64,000 bases of DNA from Endomicrobium sp. (GCA_031261715.1 JAISJB010000001.1:248001-312000); one strand, 5' to 3'. Numbered from the stretch's first letter, positions 28,598 to 37,884 are shown. Numbers and translations are program-made. The notes: generated from the sequence alone by a model not told the origin.

Positions 28598-29476
28598 TTG
28601 AATATTACTAAAAAGAAACAGTTAACATTAGGTTGGTCTATATCAAGATATGACAAATTTATAAATTGTAAAAGAAGATATTTTTATGATTATTATTCAA
28701 AATTTGATTTAGAAATTCCTTTAGATAAGATACAACGTTTAAAAAATTTAACTTCTAAAGCATTAGAAATTGGAAACATTGTACATATGATTATTAAAAC
28801 AATATTAAAACGTTACCAGATAACTAATCAACCTATTAATATGGATAAATTATTTCAATATACGTTCAATGTAATTAAAAAAAATTGTACAACAAAAATG
28901 TTTTTTGAAACACATTATTATCATGAAAAAATTATACTAACTGATATTTATACAAAAGTTAAGATTTGTTTAAATAATTTTTTAAATAGTAAGAGATTTA
29001 AATGGATTATAAATAATAAAGTTATAATGTCGAAAAATCATCAATGGATTATAGATCCAGAAGGATACGGAGATTTAATAATTAGTAATTATAAAATTTT
29101 TTGTAAAGTTGACTTTTTATTTCCTTTAGATAAAAAATTATGTATTATAGATTGGAAAACAGGGAAAAAAATTAAAACTAAACATTATAAACAACTTATT
29201 GTATATTTATTATGGGCACATATATCTTTTAAGCAAAATGTGCACAATATAGTGTCTATTGTTTCATATTTGTATCCGCAATATGATGAACAAATTGTTA
29301 CAATAACTAAGGATTATATTGGGCAATTGATGAAAGTTATAATATCTGAAACACAACAGATGTATAAATATTTAATTGATATAGAAACTAATATACCAAA
29401 ACCAAAAGAAAATTTTCAGTTAACTACTAATAGATTTCATTGTAAGTATTGTAATTATAAAGAAATTTGTTTTTAA
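28598..29476 (+). CDS. Cas4/RecB-like PD-(D/E)XK nuclease with Fe-S motif
   Basis: 292 residues. The order of features is that of RecB-family/Cas4-type nucleases: an early Cys in RYDKFINCKRRYFYDYY, then KVDFLFP and LCIIDWKTGK (D...D-x-K), a following helix KHYKQLIVYLLWAH (QxxxY-like), and a C-terminal FHCKYCNYKEICF (C-x2-C-x5-C). This predicts a 4Fe-4S exonuclease. There is no CRISPR array or cas gene nearby; the neighbours rmuC, RNase H and dnaE suggest DNA maintenance. The start codon is TTG with only a weak upstream purine box. Confidence 0.8.
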   Translation: MNITKKKQLTLGWSISRYDKFINCKRRYFYDYYSKFDLEIPLDKIQRLKNLTSKALEIGNIVHMIIKTILKRYQITNQPINMDKLFQYTFNVIKKNCTTKMFFETHYYHEKIILTDIYTKVKICLNNFLNSKRFKWIINNKVIMSKNHQWIIDPEGYGDLIISNYKIFCKVDFLFPLDKKLCIIDWKTGKKIKTKHYKQLIVYLLWAHISFKQNVHNIVSIVSYLYPQYDEQIVTITKDYIGQLMKVIISETQQMYKYLIDIETNIPKPKENFQLTTNRFHCKYCNYKEICF

Positions 29477-29516
29477 TAATACATTAAAGCATTAGAATAG
29501 GAGTAACAAACAAACT

Positions 29517-30674
29517 ATGAATACAACATTTGTTCTATTAATTATAATATTCACACTGTTAATAATCATATGTATATTAATATTTAAATGTAAACTTATT
29601 ATTACAAGCAACAACATGAAAAAGCAAAAGACAGAAGAATTGACTAAAAACACACAAACACAATTTGAGAATATCAAGTATGCTTTTGAAAATATTGCTT
29701 CATCTATTTTAGATAATAAAAGTAATAAAATTTTAAATATTAATAAAAACTGTTTAGATAATGTATTGACTCCACTAAAAATTAAAATAGATGAGTTTAA
29801 AAATGATCTTAATAAATACAAAATTTATGAAATAGAAAAAATATCAGAATTACATAATGAAATCGATAATTTACACAACCTCAATCAACAATTAAGCCAT
29901 GATGCAAATAATCTTGCTAGTGCTTTAAAAGGAGATAACAAAATACAAGGAGTATGGGGAGAATTAACTATTAAGCGTATTTTTGAAAATGCCGGAATGA
30001 TTGAAAATATTGATTATGTTCCACAAAAACAATTTCAAGATGAACTACATTATAAAAAAATACCTGATTATGTGGTTAATCTACCTAATAAGAAACATAT
30101 TATTGTTGATGCTAAAACTTCATTAAGTGCATATTCGAAATATTATAGTTCAACCAATGAAAAAGATAAAAAAATTTATTTAAAAGAACATTTTACAAGT
30201 ATAAAAAAACATATTGATGAATTAATTTCTAAAGATTATGTTAATATATTAGAACTTAATCAAGCTGAGTATATTTTAATGTTTGTTCCTATAGAGCAAG
30301 CTGTATCTATTATTTTTGAAAATAAGATAGATATTGTTACTTATGCATATAATAAAAATATTATACTTGTAACTCCATCAACTTTATTAATTACAATGAA
30401 AACAATTGAATATTTAAGACGTAAAGAATTGCAGACTAAAAATGTTACAGAAATAATTAGACAAAGTGGTATGCTTTATGATAAATTTGTTACATTTGCT
30501 GAAGTACTATTAGAAATTGATAATAAGATATTTGATGCGCAAAACAAAGTGAAAGATGCTATTAAAAGACTATCATATTCAGAACAATCTGGTGATAGTA
30601 TTATAAATAGAGCAAAAAAAATAAAGGATCTTGGAGCTTATACTAAAAAAGATATTCCAGAGAAACTATTTTAA
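29517..30674 (+). CDS. rmuC: DNA recombination protein RmuC
   Basis: Predicted nuclease-like protein that limits rearrangements at inverted repeats. An N-terminal transmembrane helix (residues 4-24) is followed by a coiled coil and the conserved RmuC core: IQGVWGELTIKRIFENAGM, PDYVVNLPNKKHIIVDAKTS and YILMFVPIEQA. 385 residues is in the family range. It lies between the Cas4-like nuclease and an RNase H, with gaps of 40 and 23 bases. Confidence 0.93.
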   Translation: MNTTFVLLIIIFTLLIIICILIFKCKLIITSNNMKKQKTEELTKNTQTQFENIKYAFENIASSILDNKSNKILNINKNCLDNVLTPLKIKIDEFKNDLNKYKIYEIEKISELHNEIDNLHNLNQQLSHDANNLASALKGDNKIQGVWGELTIKRIFENAGMIENIDYVPQKQFQDELHYKKIPDYVVNLPNKKHIIVDAKTSLSAYSKYYSSTNEKDKKIYLKEHFTSIKKHIDELISKDYVNILELNQAEYILMFVPIEQAVSIIFENKIDIVTYAYNKNIILVTPSTLLITMKTIEYLRRKELQTKNVTEIIRQSGMLYDKFVTFAEVLLEIDNKIFDAQNKVKDAIKRLSYSEQSGDSIINRAKKIKDLGAYTKKDIPEKLF

Positions 30675-30697
30675 TACATAAAAATAAATAACTCATT

Positions 30698-31387
30698 GTG
30701 GAACTATATATAGAAAAATTATTAAAAATAACTTTTGCGCTTAAAAGACAACTTAGGAAAAATAATGTTACAATTGCTTTCAGTAGAACTTCTATTAAAA
30801 ATTATATGATTAAGATTAAGATAGTACCAGATGATGAATTCTTAATAATATATTATAAGCCTACGACTAATACATATACATTAAAAAAATATGTACACGA
30901 TATTTTTTTAAGTAATATTATTGATAATGCTTGGAAGAGTATACATAACTTTAAAAATCATTCTGCTAAAAGTGGAATTTATGAAGCTTTTGTAGATGGA
31001 TCATATATTAATGAAATTATTGGATATGGTTCTATAATTTATCTTGGGGAAACAATAAAAAGAGTCATTTTTGGCACTATTAATGATAAGCAAGTTGTAA
31101 AATATAGACAATTTGTAGGTGAATTACAAGCAGTTATCGAAACAATTAAATGGTGTGAACTTAACAAAGTACAAAAAATTAGGATTAATTATGATTATGT
31201 TGGTATAAAATATTTTGCAACAGAACAATGGAAAGCTAATAATATAGTATCTAAAAACTATACACAATTTATGCTGAATAGTAAAATAACAGTTACATGG
31301 AGATACGTAAAAGGACACTCTGGAAATATTAATAATGTTTTAGTTGATCATTTAATAAGAACGAAACTAAAGAATAACTATAAATAA
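30698..31387 (+). CDS. RNase HI-domain protein with an extra N-terminal domain
   Basis: 229 residues. The C-terminal two thirds is a ribonuclease H fold with the acidic set D100 (FVDGSY), E142 (GELQAV), D166 (NYDYVG) and D217 (LVDHLI), plus WRYVKGHSGN before the last Asp. The first 90 residues are not the usual hybrid-binding/viroplasmin domain and I do not recognise them. Start is GTG. Likely degrades RNA in RNA-DNA hybrids; whether it is the only RNase H cannot be said from this window. Confidence 0.82.
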   Translation: MELYIEKLLKITFALKRQLRKNNVTIAFSRTSIKNYMIKIKIVPDDEFLIIYYKPTTNTYTLKKYVHDIFLSNIIDNAWKSIHNFKNHSAKSGIYEAFVDGSYINEIIGYGSIIYLGETIKRVIFGTINDKQVVKYRQFVGELQAVIETIKWCELNKVQKIRINYDYVGIKYFATEQWKANNIVSKNYTQFMLNSKITVTWRYVKGHSGNINNVLVDHLIRTKLKNNYK

Positions 31388-31414
31388 ATTTTATTTACTG
31401 GAGCTAATATTAAA

Positions 31415-34400
31415 ATGACTATAGATTTTGTACATTTACATAATCATACTGAATATTCACTTCTTGATGGAGCATGCAAATTAATTGATGAAAATGGAAA
31501 TCCAAGTGAACTATTTCATGTTATAGCTAAAAAATATCAAATGTCTGCATTAGCTATTACAGATCATGGAAATATGTATGGAGCAATGGAATTTTATTGG
31601 GCAGCTAAAAATATTGGCATTAAACCAATAATTGGATGTGAAGTTTACGTCGCTCCAGATTCATGTTTAATAAAAAAGAAAAATGTCCACCAAGTAGTTT
31701 ATTACCATTTAACATTACTTGCTAAAGATTTTAATGGTTATCAAAATCTTATGCGTATAGTCAGTTTAGGATTTACTAAAGGGTTTTATTATAAACCACG
31801 TATCGATAAAGATATTTTAAATAAATATAGTAAAGGACTAATTGCATTATCAGGTTGTTTATTAGGAGAAATAGCTTCTAATCTAGTACATAGTAATATA
31901 CAGACTGCTGAAGAAATAGCAACAGAATATTGTAATATTTTTGGGAAAGATAACTTTTATATAGAAGTTATGGATAATAACATTAAAGAGCAACAGCAAA
32001 TTATCCCATTACTTATTAAATTATCAAAAAGGCTTTCTATTCCTCTTGTTGTAACTAATGATTGTCATTTTTTAACTAAAGATGATTATGAAATGCATAA
32101 CATTTTACTATGTATAGGAACAAATAAAACACTAAATGATACTACACGCTTTAGCTTAGGATCTAATTTATTTTATTATCGTAGTGCAGAAGAAATGTAT
32201 CAAACGTTTTCTTATATACCTGAAGCTTTACAGAATACTTTAAAAATAGCAGAGCAAATTAATATTATGATCCCTGATAATAAGTTTCTCATCCCGCATT
32301 TTACTACTCCGTTGAGCTATGCATCTAATTTAGATTACTTAACTACGCTTTGTAATAAAGGTTTACAAAAAAAATATAATACATCATTAAATTTACAACA
32401 TAAAGAAAGATTACAGTATGAATTAAATGTAATTCATCAAATGGGATTCACATCTTATTTTTTAATAGTTGCTGATTTTATCAAATATGCAAAAAAGAAC
32501 AATATACCTGTAGGCCCAGGAAGAGGCTCAGGCGCTGGTTCTATAGTTGCGTATAGCTTAGATATTACTAATATATGTCCCTTAAAATATAATTTATTAT
32601 TTGAAAGGTTTTTAAATCCTGATAGACATTCTATGCCAGACTTAGATATTGATTTTGGAGATATAGGAAGAGAACAAGTTATACAATATGTACGCAAAAA
32701 ATATGGAGAAGATAAATGTGCTCAGATCATTACATTTGGTTCTATGCAAGCTAAGCTTGTCATAAGAGATGTGGCTCGAGTTATGGGTTTTTCTAATGCA
32801 GATTACAATAATATTTCTTGTCTTATTCCACATAATACTAGTATAAATGAAGCTTTAAAAACTTCAAAAGAGTTATTAATTTTAATGAACTCCAATAAAA
32901 AAATTAATAAGCTTTTGTCATTATCTAAAAGATTAGAGGGAATTAAAAGACATATTGGAATGCATGCTGCAGGCATGGTAATTTCTGATCAGCCAATTAC
33001 TAATTATTCTCCGTTATCAAGAAGTTCTAAAAATATTATTACAACACAATATGATAATACTACATTAACAAAATTAGGATTGTTAAAAATAGATTTTTTA
33101 GGCTTGAGAACACTTACTATTATAGATAACACAGTTCATTTGATTAAAACTAAGTTTGATTTAGATAATATTTCATTAAATGATAAAAATACTTACAAAT
33201 TACTCAATACAGCTAGAACTATGGGAGTTTTTCAGCTTGAAAGTCATGGCATACGTAATTTATTAAAAAAATTTAAACCAAATTGTATTAATGATCTTAT
33301 AGCTCTAATTGCTTTGTATAGACCAGGACCTATAAGTGCCAAAATGTTGAATGAATTTATTAATCGTAAAAATAAAAAAACAAAAATAGTTTATGATCAT
33401 CCGTTAGAAGAAAAAATATTGAAAGAAACTTATGGTGTTATATTATATCAAGAACAAGTTATGAAAATATCAGAAGAACTTGCAGATTTTACTCCATGGG
33501 AAGCGGATAATCTACGTATAGCAATGAGTAAAAAAAATGCAAATACTATCGCAAATCAACAAAAAAAATTTATTGAAGGTACTCTTCAACATGGAATTAA
33601 TAAAAATATTGCTGTAAAAATATTTAACAATATTTTAGCTTTTGCTGGTTATGGATTTAATAAATCACATGCTACTGCTTATAGTATCATTTCATATCAA
33701 ACGGCTTACTTAAAAGCAAATCATAAATTAGAATACTTTACAGCCTTGTTAAATAGTGAAATTGGACATTCTGTAATAAATGGGGAACAAAAAAGTAAAA
33801 TTGAACTTTATTTAAATGATGCAAATAATTTTGGAATTAAGATATTACCTCCTGACATACAATATTCCAAAGGTAAATTTACAATTGAAAATGATAGCAT
33901 TAGATTTGGACTGTTAGCTATTAAAAATGTTGGAAAAAACTTAACTAATTATATAGAAAACTGTAACAATAATCTTGATAGACGTTTCATATCTTGGGAA
34001 GATTTTTTGCAAAAGATAGATTTAAAATCTATTAATAAAAAGGTACTTGAAAATTTAATAAAATCAGGCGCATGTGATTCATTTGGAGAAAATAAATTTG
34101 ATACAAGAATAAATTTACTTATTAATCTTAAATCATCTATTAACAAAACTTTAAAAATACAAGCATTAAATCAGTCATCACAATTGTTACTTTTTAATAA
34201 CATGTGTAATTGTAACGTAAATATTAGTAAACAAGCAAATAAAGTATTTGAAGAATATGAAATAATAAATTTTGAAAAAGATGTACTAGGTTTTTATTTG
34301 TCTGAACATCCATTAAAAAAAATACAACATGAATTCGTTAAATATTCTCATTATCAACTTAATACATTACCTAAGTCAAATATGCATATTAACATAGTAG

Positions 34401-34900
34401 GAATGATTACTTCCATAAACAAATTTATATCAAAAAATAATAAAGAACTATATACTAAGTTTATAATAGAAGATTTATATGGACATATAGAGGCGTTAGT
34501 GTTTCTAAAAGAATATACACGTTTTGATAATATAATCCGTATTAATAATATTGTAATTGTTTCAGGTAAGTTATCAATACAAAATAAAAATAAAAAAAAT
34601 ATTATAGTAGATAACATAATTGAATTATCACAAGCAAGAGAAAACTTTGCTATAATGCAACAAAGTAGTAAAATATATGTTCAATTGAAATATGAATGTT
34701 ATAATAATGTTTTAATTGATAAATTAAAAATAATTTTTGATAAATATAAAGGGTCAATAGATGTTTATATATACATTATAGATTTAATTTATGGCTCTTT
34801 TGTCATACCAACAAATTATAAAGTGATCTTGTCTCAAGCTTTTATAGTAGAAATAGAACTGGCCATTGGACGACATAATGTTGTTAAATATTTTAAGTGA
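31415..34900 (+). CDS. dnaE: DNA polymerase III alpha subunit
   Basis: Replicative C-family polymerase. The N-terminal PHP domain starts FVHLHNHTEYSLLDGACK, the palm contains GPGRGSGAGSIVAYSL and the catalytic MPDLDIDFGD, then IALYRPGP, VILYQEQVM and AGYGFNKSHATAYS of the fingers, a helix-hairpin-helix region and an OB-fold (INIVGMITSI). 1161 residues is typical for DnaE1. A GGAGC box lies upstream of the ATG. dnaN, gyrB and gyrA are elsewhere in the window; dnaA is not. Confidence 0.97.
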   Translation: MTIDFVHLHNHTEYSLLDGACKLIDENGNPSELFHVIAKKYQMSALAITDHGNMYGAMEFYWAAKNIGIKPIIGCEVYVAPDSCLIKKKNVHQVVYYHLTLLAKDFNGYQNLMRIVSLGFTKGFYYKPRIDKDILNKYSKGLIALSGCLLGEIASNLVHSNIQTAEEIATEYCNIFGKDNFYIEVMDNNIKEQQQIIPLLIKLSKRLSIPLVVTNDCHFLTKDDYEMHNILLCIGTNKTLNDTTRFSLGSNLFYYRSAEEMYQTFSYIPEALQNTLKIAEQINIMIPDNKFLIPHFTTPLSYASNLDYLTTLCNKGLQKKYNTSLNLQHKERLQYELNVIHQMGFTSYFLIVADFIKYAKKNNIPVGPGRGSGAGSIVAYSLDITNICPLKYNLLFERFLNPDRHSMPDLDIDFGDIGREQVIQYVRKKYGEDKCAQIITFGSMQAKLVIRDVARVMGFSNADYNNISCLIPHNTSINEALKTSKELLILMNSNKKINKLLSLSKRLEGIKRHIGMHAAGMVISDQPITNYSPLSRSSKNIITTQYDNTTLTKLGLLKIDFLGLRTLTIIDNTVHLIKTKFDLDNISLNDKNTYKLLNTARTMGVFQLESHGIRNLLKKFKPNCINDLIALIALYRPGPISAKMLNEFINRKNKKTKIVYDHPLEEKILKETYGVILYQEQVMKISEELADFTPWEADNLRIAMSKKNANTIANQQKKFIEGTLQHGINKNIAVKIFNNILAFAGYGFNKSHATAYSIISYQTAYLKANHKLEYFTALLNSEIGHSVINGEQKSKIELYLNDANNFGIKILPPDIQYSKGKFTIENDSIRFGLLAIKNVGKNLTNYIENCNNNLDRRFISWEDFLQKIDLKSINKKVLENLIKSGACDSFGENKFDTRINLLINLKSSINKTLKIQALNQSSQLLLFNNMCNCNVNISKQANKVFEEYEIINFEKDVLGFYLSEHPLKKIQHEFVKYSHYQLNTLPKSNMHINIVGMITSINKFISKNNKELYTKFIIEDLYGHIEALVFLKEYTRFDNIIRINNIVIVSGKLSIQNKNKKNIIVDNIIELSQARENFAIMQQSSKIYVQLKYECYNNVLIDKLKIIFDKYKGSIDVYIYIIDLIYGSFVIPTNYKVILSQAFIVEIELAIGRHNVVKYFK

Positions 34901-34911
34901 TTTTATATATA

Positions 34912-36162
34912 ATGATTGATATAAATTTTATTAGAAAACATGTAAATGATGTAAAACAAGCTATATTAAATAGAAATCAGCATATTAATGTAGATAATTT
35001 ATTAATGCTAGATAATAATCGTAAGATTTTAATTAAAAAAATTGAAAATTTAAGAATGGAGCGAAATCAATTATCAAAAAAACATTTTGATAACTATACT
35101 TCTATTTCTGTAAAAGTTAAAATAATAAAAAAACAAATTAAGGAATATAATAATAAGCTTCTTATTATCAATAAAAAAATAATGGATATGCTATTATGTA
35201 TGCCAAATTTACCTGATGCTAGTGTGCCTATTGGAAGTAGCAGTAAACAAAATAAAATTGTTAAATACGTGAATAGTCCTAAAAATTTTTTGTTTATTCC
35301 CAAACCACATTGGGAAATAGGAGAAAGATTAAACATTTTAGATTTTACAACTGCTTCAAAAATTTCTGGTTCACGTTTTGTAATTTTAAAAAATGAGGGG
35401 TGTGTTTTAGAAAGAGCTATTATTTCATTCTTTATTGATACTCATAAAAAACATGGTTATAGCGAAATTATGGCTCCATATCTTGTTAATAAAACATCAA
35501 TGGTAGGTACTGGGCAACTACCAAAATTTGAAGATGAAGTTTTTACTTGTACTAAAGATAACTTATATCTAATACCTACTTCAGAAGTTAGTATAACAAA
35601 CATTTATAGAAATTCTATTTTACATGAATATGACTTGCCTAAAAAGTATGTTTCTTACTCTGCATGTTTTAGAAGAGAATCTGGGAGTTATGGAAGAGAT
35701 ACAAAAGGGCTTATTAGAAATCATCAATTCAATAAAGTAGAACTTGTCAAATTTGTTAAACCAATTGATTCTAATACAGAACTAGATAGATTATTAGTAG
35801 ATGCAGAATATGTTTTACAATTATTAAATTTACCTTATAGAATATCATTATTATCATCCGGTGATATGAGTTTTGCTTCATCAAAAACATACGATATAGA
35901 AGTATGGTTTGCTTCTACCAACACATATAAAGAGATTTCGTCTTGTTCAAATTTTAAAAATTTTCAATCTAAGAGAATGAACATTAAAATACAATATCCA
36001 AATAAACAAATAGATTTTGTTCATACGTTAAACGGGTCTGGCTTAGCAGTGGGGCGAACGTTTGCAGCTTTGTTAGAATATTTTCAAAATCAAGATGGTT
36101 CAATTAATATTCCAGAAGTATTGCAAAAATATACAGGATTCAGAACAATTCCTGCAAAATAA
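34912..36162 (+). CDS. serS: Seryl-tRNA synthetase
   Basis: Class II synthetase for tRNA-Ser (and SelC if present). An N-terminal coiled-coil arm is followed by LIPTSEVSITNIYR (motif 1 region), FRRESGSYGRDTKGLIRNHQF (motif 2) and LNGSGLAVGRTFAALLEYF (motif 3). The ATG at 34912 gives MIDINFIRKHV, the usual SerS start; an upstream GTG overlapping the dnaE stop by four bases is an alternative. No T-box is visible. Confidence 0.96.
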   Translation: MIDINFIRKHVNDVKQAILNRNQHINVDNLLMLDNNRKILIKKIENLRMERNQLSKKHFDNYTSISVKVKIIKKQIKEYNNKLLIINKKIMDMLLCMPNLPDASVPIGSSSKQNKIVKYVNSPKNFLFIPKPHWEIGERLNILDFTTASKISGSRFVILKNEGCVLERAIISFFIDTHKKHGYSEIMAPYLVNKTSMVGTGQLPKFEDEVFTCTKDNLYLIPTSEVSITNIYRNSILHEYDLPKKYVSYSACFRRESGSYGRDTKGLIRNHQFNKVELVKFVKPIDSNTELDRLLVDAEYVLQLLNLPYRISLLSSGDMSFASSKTYDIEVWFASTNTYKEISSCSNFKNFQSKRMNIKIQYPNKQIDFVHTLNGSGLAVGRTFAALLEYFQNQDGSINIPEVLQKYTGFRTIPAK

Positions 36163-36187
36163 ATTTTGGAGGTTTCAACTGTTAAAA

Positions 36188-36463
36188 ATGAGTACACCAG
36201 TAGTGCACATAACATTATTTGATTTTATTTATGGATTAGGAGCAAGTTTATATTTGATAAGCAAATTTCCACAGATAGTAAAAAACTATAAAACTAAATC
36301 AACAAAAGATTTATCTGTTGGAATGTTTTTATTAACATGTATAGCAGATTCTTCAGCAGTGGTAGCTGGATTTTTAATAAAATCTTGGAGTATGATATAC
36401 ATGAATATATTTGCAATGACATTAACTGGTATTCTTGTAATCCAAAAACTTATATATGGATAA
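36188..36463 (+). CDS. SemiSWEET-type sugar transporter
   Basis: 91 residues, three predicted membrane helices. The first helix is followed by the PQ-loop segment FPQIVKNYKTKSTKDLSVGMF, then two more helices ending NIFAMTLTGILVIQKL. The single triple-helix bundle is diagnostic of SemiSWEETs, which dimerise and move sugars by facilitated diffusion. GGAGG lies 16 bases before the ATG, long for a bacterial start; an in-frame CTG at 36179 would have better spacing. A passive sugar carrier fits uptake from a sugar-rich environment such as a host cell. Confidence 0.85.
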   Translation: MSTPVVHITLFDFIYGLGASLYLISKFPQIVKNYKTKSTKDLSVGMFLLTCIADSSAVVAGFLIKSWSMIYMNIFAMTLTGILVIQKLIYG

Positions 36464-36504
36464 TATATAAGTTTCTATTTTACTTGCAAATTAAAAGTAC
36501 ATGT

Positions 36505-36717
36505 TTACATAGTAGAAATTTTTTGAACTAGTATATTATGAGTATTTTTATCGAATTTACTTATAGCATTTTGTTTTTCTTTGTGTTCTGTTTTAATAAA
36601 AGTACCTTCCTTAACGCTCTTAGTAATAGTAAGTTTATCTTTTATTATCCAATGAGCACACCCTGAGATAGATATAATTATACTCATCAAATATAAAAAC
36701 ATACATAATCTTTTCAT
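36505..36717 (-). CDS. Small predicted lipoprotein, unknown function
   Basis: 70 residues. A type II signal peptide with hydrophobic core and lipobox ISISGC puts the mature N-terminal Cys at about residue 20. The 50-residue mature part is hydrophilic, Lys-rich and shows no domain I know. Convergent with the SemiSWEET gene and upstream neighbour of another minus-strand small ORF. A protein is likely because of the complete lipoprotein signal, but no function is suggested by the sequence. Confidence 0.65.
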   Translation of the reverse strand: MKRLCMFLYLMSIIISISGCAHWIIKDKLTITKSVKEGTFIKTEHKEKQNAISKFDKNTHNILVQKISTM

Positions 36718-36742
36718 TATTTTAATTACTCCATGTTAATTT

Positions 36743-36774
36743 TTATAATATATTATACTATTAATATATTATAA
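36743..36774. repeat. 13-bp A/T-only inverted repeat with overlapping alternative hairpin
   Basis: Arms 36743-36755 and 36762-36774 are perfect complements around a six-base loop. A second, mutually exclusive hairpin pairs ATACTAT (36755-36761) with ATAGTAT (36774-36780). It lies in the 85-bp gap between two minus-strand small genes. No T-run follows on the minus strand, so a classical terminator is not indicated. All stem pairs are A-T, so chance formation is not negligible. Confidence 0.45.
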
Positions 36775-36802
36775 TAGTATTTGTATTATTTAACTTATTA
36801 AT

Positions 36803-37006
36803 TTAAATACATTTTTTTTTCAATGTATGAACTAAAATTTGTTCTATGTTTTTTAAAATTTTATTTTCTTTAATTATAGTATTATTATATCTGCGTTCTT
36901 GTTGTAGTTGATATTTTAATTTAACATTATATAAATATAATGTTAAGCATATTATTAATAAACTTAAATGACTAACAATAAAAAATATTGCAGTATTTTT
37001 TCTCAT
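36803..37006 (-). CDS. Small single-TM coiled-coil protein (FtsL/FtsB-like topology)
   Basis: 67 residues: a short cytoplasmic start, one membrane helix (about residues 7-27) and a Gln/Arg/Lys-rich amphipathic helix with coiled-coil character. This is the topology of FtsL, FtsB and DivIC, but the similarity is one of shape only; no conserved motif is seen. Its start codon lies within a 27-bp near-palindrome, and it is divergent from the exported protein starting at 37072. Confidence 0.5.
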   Translation of the reverse strand: MRKNTAIFFIVSHLSLLIICLTLYLYNVKLKYQLQQERRYNNTIIKENKILKNIEQILVHTLKKKCI

Positions 37007-37031
37007 AATTATTATATGATATAATAATTAT
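37005..37031. repeat. 27-bp near-perfect palindrome in a divergent promoter region
   Basis: Thirteen-base arms (37005-37017 and 37019-37031) are exact complements around a single G. It lies between the divergent starts at 37006 and 37072 and overlaps the first codon of the minus-strand gene. Composition is A/T only, so it may be a chance dyad, a cruciform-prone promoter element or an operator. Confidence 0.45.
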
Positions 37032-37071
37032 AATTTAATTAAATTATAAAATAAAGAGTAGAGGAGTAATC

Positions 37072-37464
37072 ATGAAAAAATTTAAATTGCTAACAATTAT
37101 ATTGATTTTTTTAAACAGTAGCATAGGATTTACCGCTAATCCAAATAATAGTTCGTCAGCAGCCGAATTACAAGCAAAAAAATATAATGTTACTATTAAT
37201 TACCCATTCCATCTTTATGGCTTAGAGCAACAATGGTCTTTACAAAATAGAAGATTTATCGCTGAAAAATGTTCAGAACCTATACGCATTGCACTACAAA
37301 AAGAAAAACGAAAAGATTATATTATATCATTATTTAATATAATAATAATTGGTTTAACTATGTATTATCTTTATAGGGAAAATTTGCCTACTAAAATAAT
37401 ATATAGAAGGCTAGGTATTCAACAAGAAAGTCAATGGATATATAAAAATCAATTTATTATATAA
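37072..37464 (+). CDS. Exported/membrane protein of unknown function
   Basis: 130 residues. A clear signal peptide (residues 1-20, KKFKLLTIILIFLNSSIGFT) is followed by a soluble section with two Trp/Gln-rich stretches, a charged helix, a membrane helix at about 88-106 (IISLFNIIIIGLTMYYLY) and a short basic tail. A good GAGGAG box precedes the ATG. Ten bases downstream begins a second exported protein, so the two form an operon. I do not recognise either family. Confidence 0.65.
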   Translation: MKKFKLLTIILIFLNSSIGFTANPNNSSSAAELQAKKYNVTINYPFHLYGLEQQWSLQNRRFIAEKCSEPIRIALQKEKRKDYIISLFNIIIIGLTMYYLYRENLPTKIIYRRLGIQQESQWIYKNQFII

Positions 37465-37473
37465 AGTACTTTA

Positions 37474-37884
37474 ATGAAATTCATTATTACAATTATAATA
37501 TTAATGTTTAATTGTACTTTTTCGTTAGCTACTGTTAAAGTATATGATATGGCTATTAAAAAAAATAATAATATTTTTGTTTCTTTTGAAGGTGGTAAAA
37601 ATACTGATGTTTTTCTCATGGATATCAATGGAGTTGTAAAACGTAGAATAGCAATAAGTAGTAAAAAACATAACAATAACAAGAATAGAACAAGTATTAT
37701 TAACACAAACAAGTTATTACCTAGTTATTATTGTGTTAAATGTGGTTTTGTTAAAGTATTTTCATTTCCATTATTAAATGTAAGTTCATTTAAATTAGGA
37801 ATAGGTTCTAATTTTCATTATGGTTATACTGAAAAATATTGTATTGGAAATATTTGTTATGTCTTTATAAAGTTTTTTTTATAA
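37474..37884 (+). CDS. Exported protein of unknown function
   Basis: 136 residues. Signal peptide at residues 1-19 with a likely cleavage after FSLA. The mature part has a region that looks like beta structure (KVYDMAIKKNNNIFVSFEGG), a Lys/Asn-rich linker and a C-terminal part with four Cys (CVKC and CIGNIC) that could form two disulfides or a metal site. It closely follows the previous exported gene and ends six bases inside the convergent folD gene. Confidence 0.6.
   Translation: MKFIITIIILMFNCTFSLATVKVYDMAIKKNNNIFVSFEGGKNTDVFLMDINGVVKRRIAISSKKHNNNKNRTSIINTNKLLPSYYCVKCGFVKVFSFPLLNVSSFKLGIGSNFHYGYTEKYCIGNICYVFIKFFL

Noticed and set aside
28598-29476. Cas4 as evidence of a CRISPR-Cas system
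   Set aside because: No spacer-repeat array and no other cas gene in the window; Cas4-like nucleases also occur in general DNA repair.
29492-29821. Minus-strand hydrophobic ORF over the rmuC start
   Set aside because: Mirror of the RmuC membrane helix and coiled coil; overlapping real gene.
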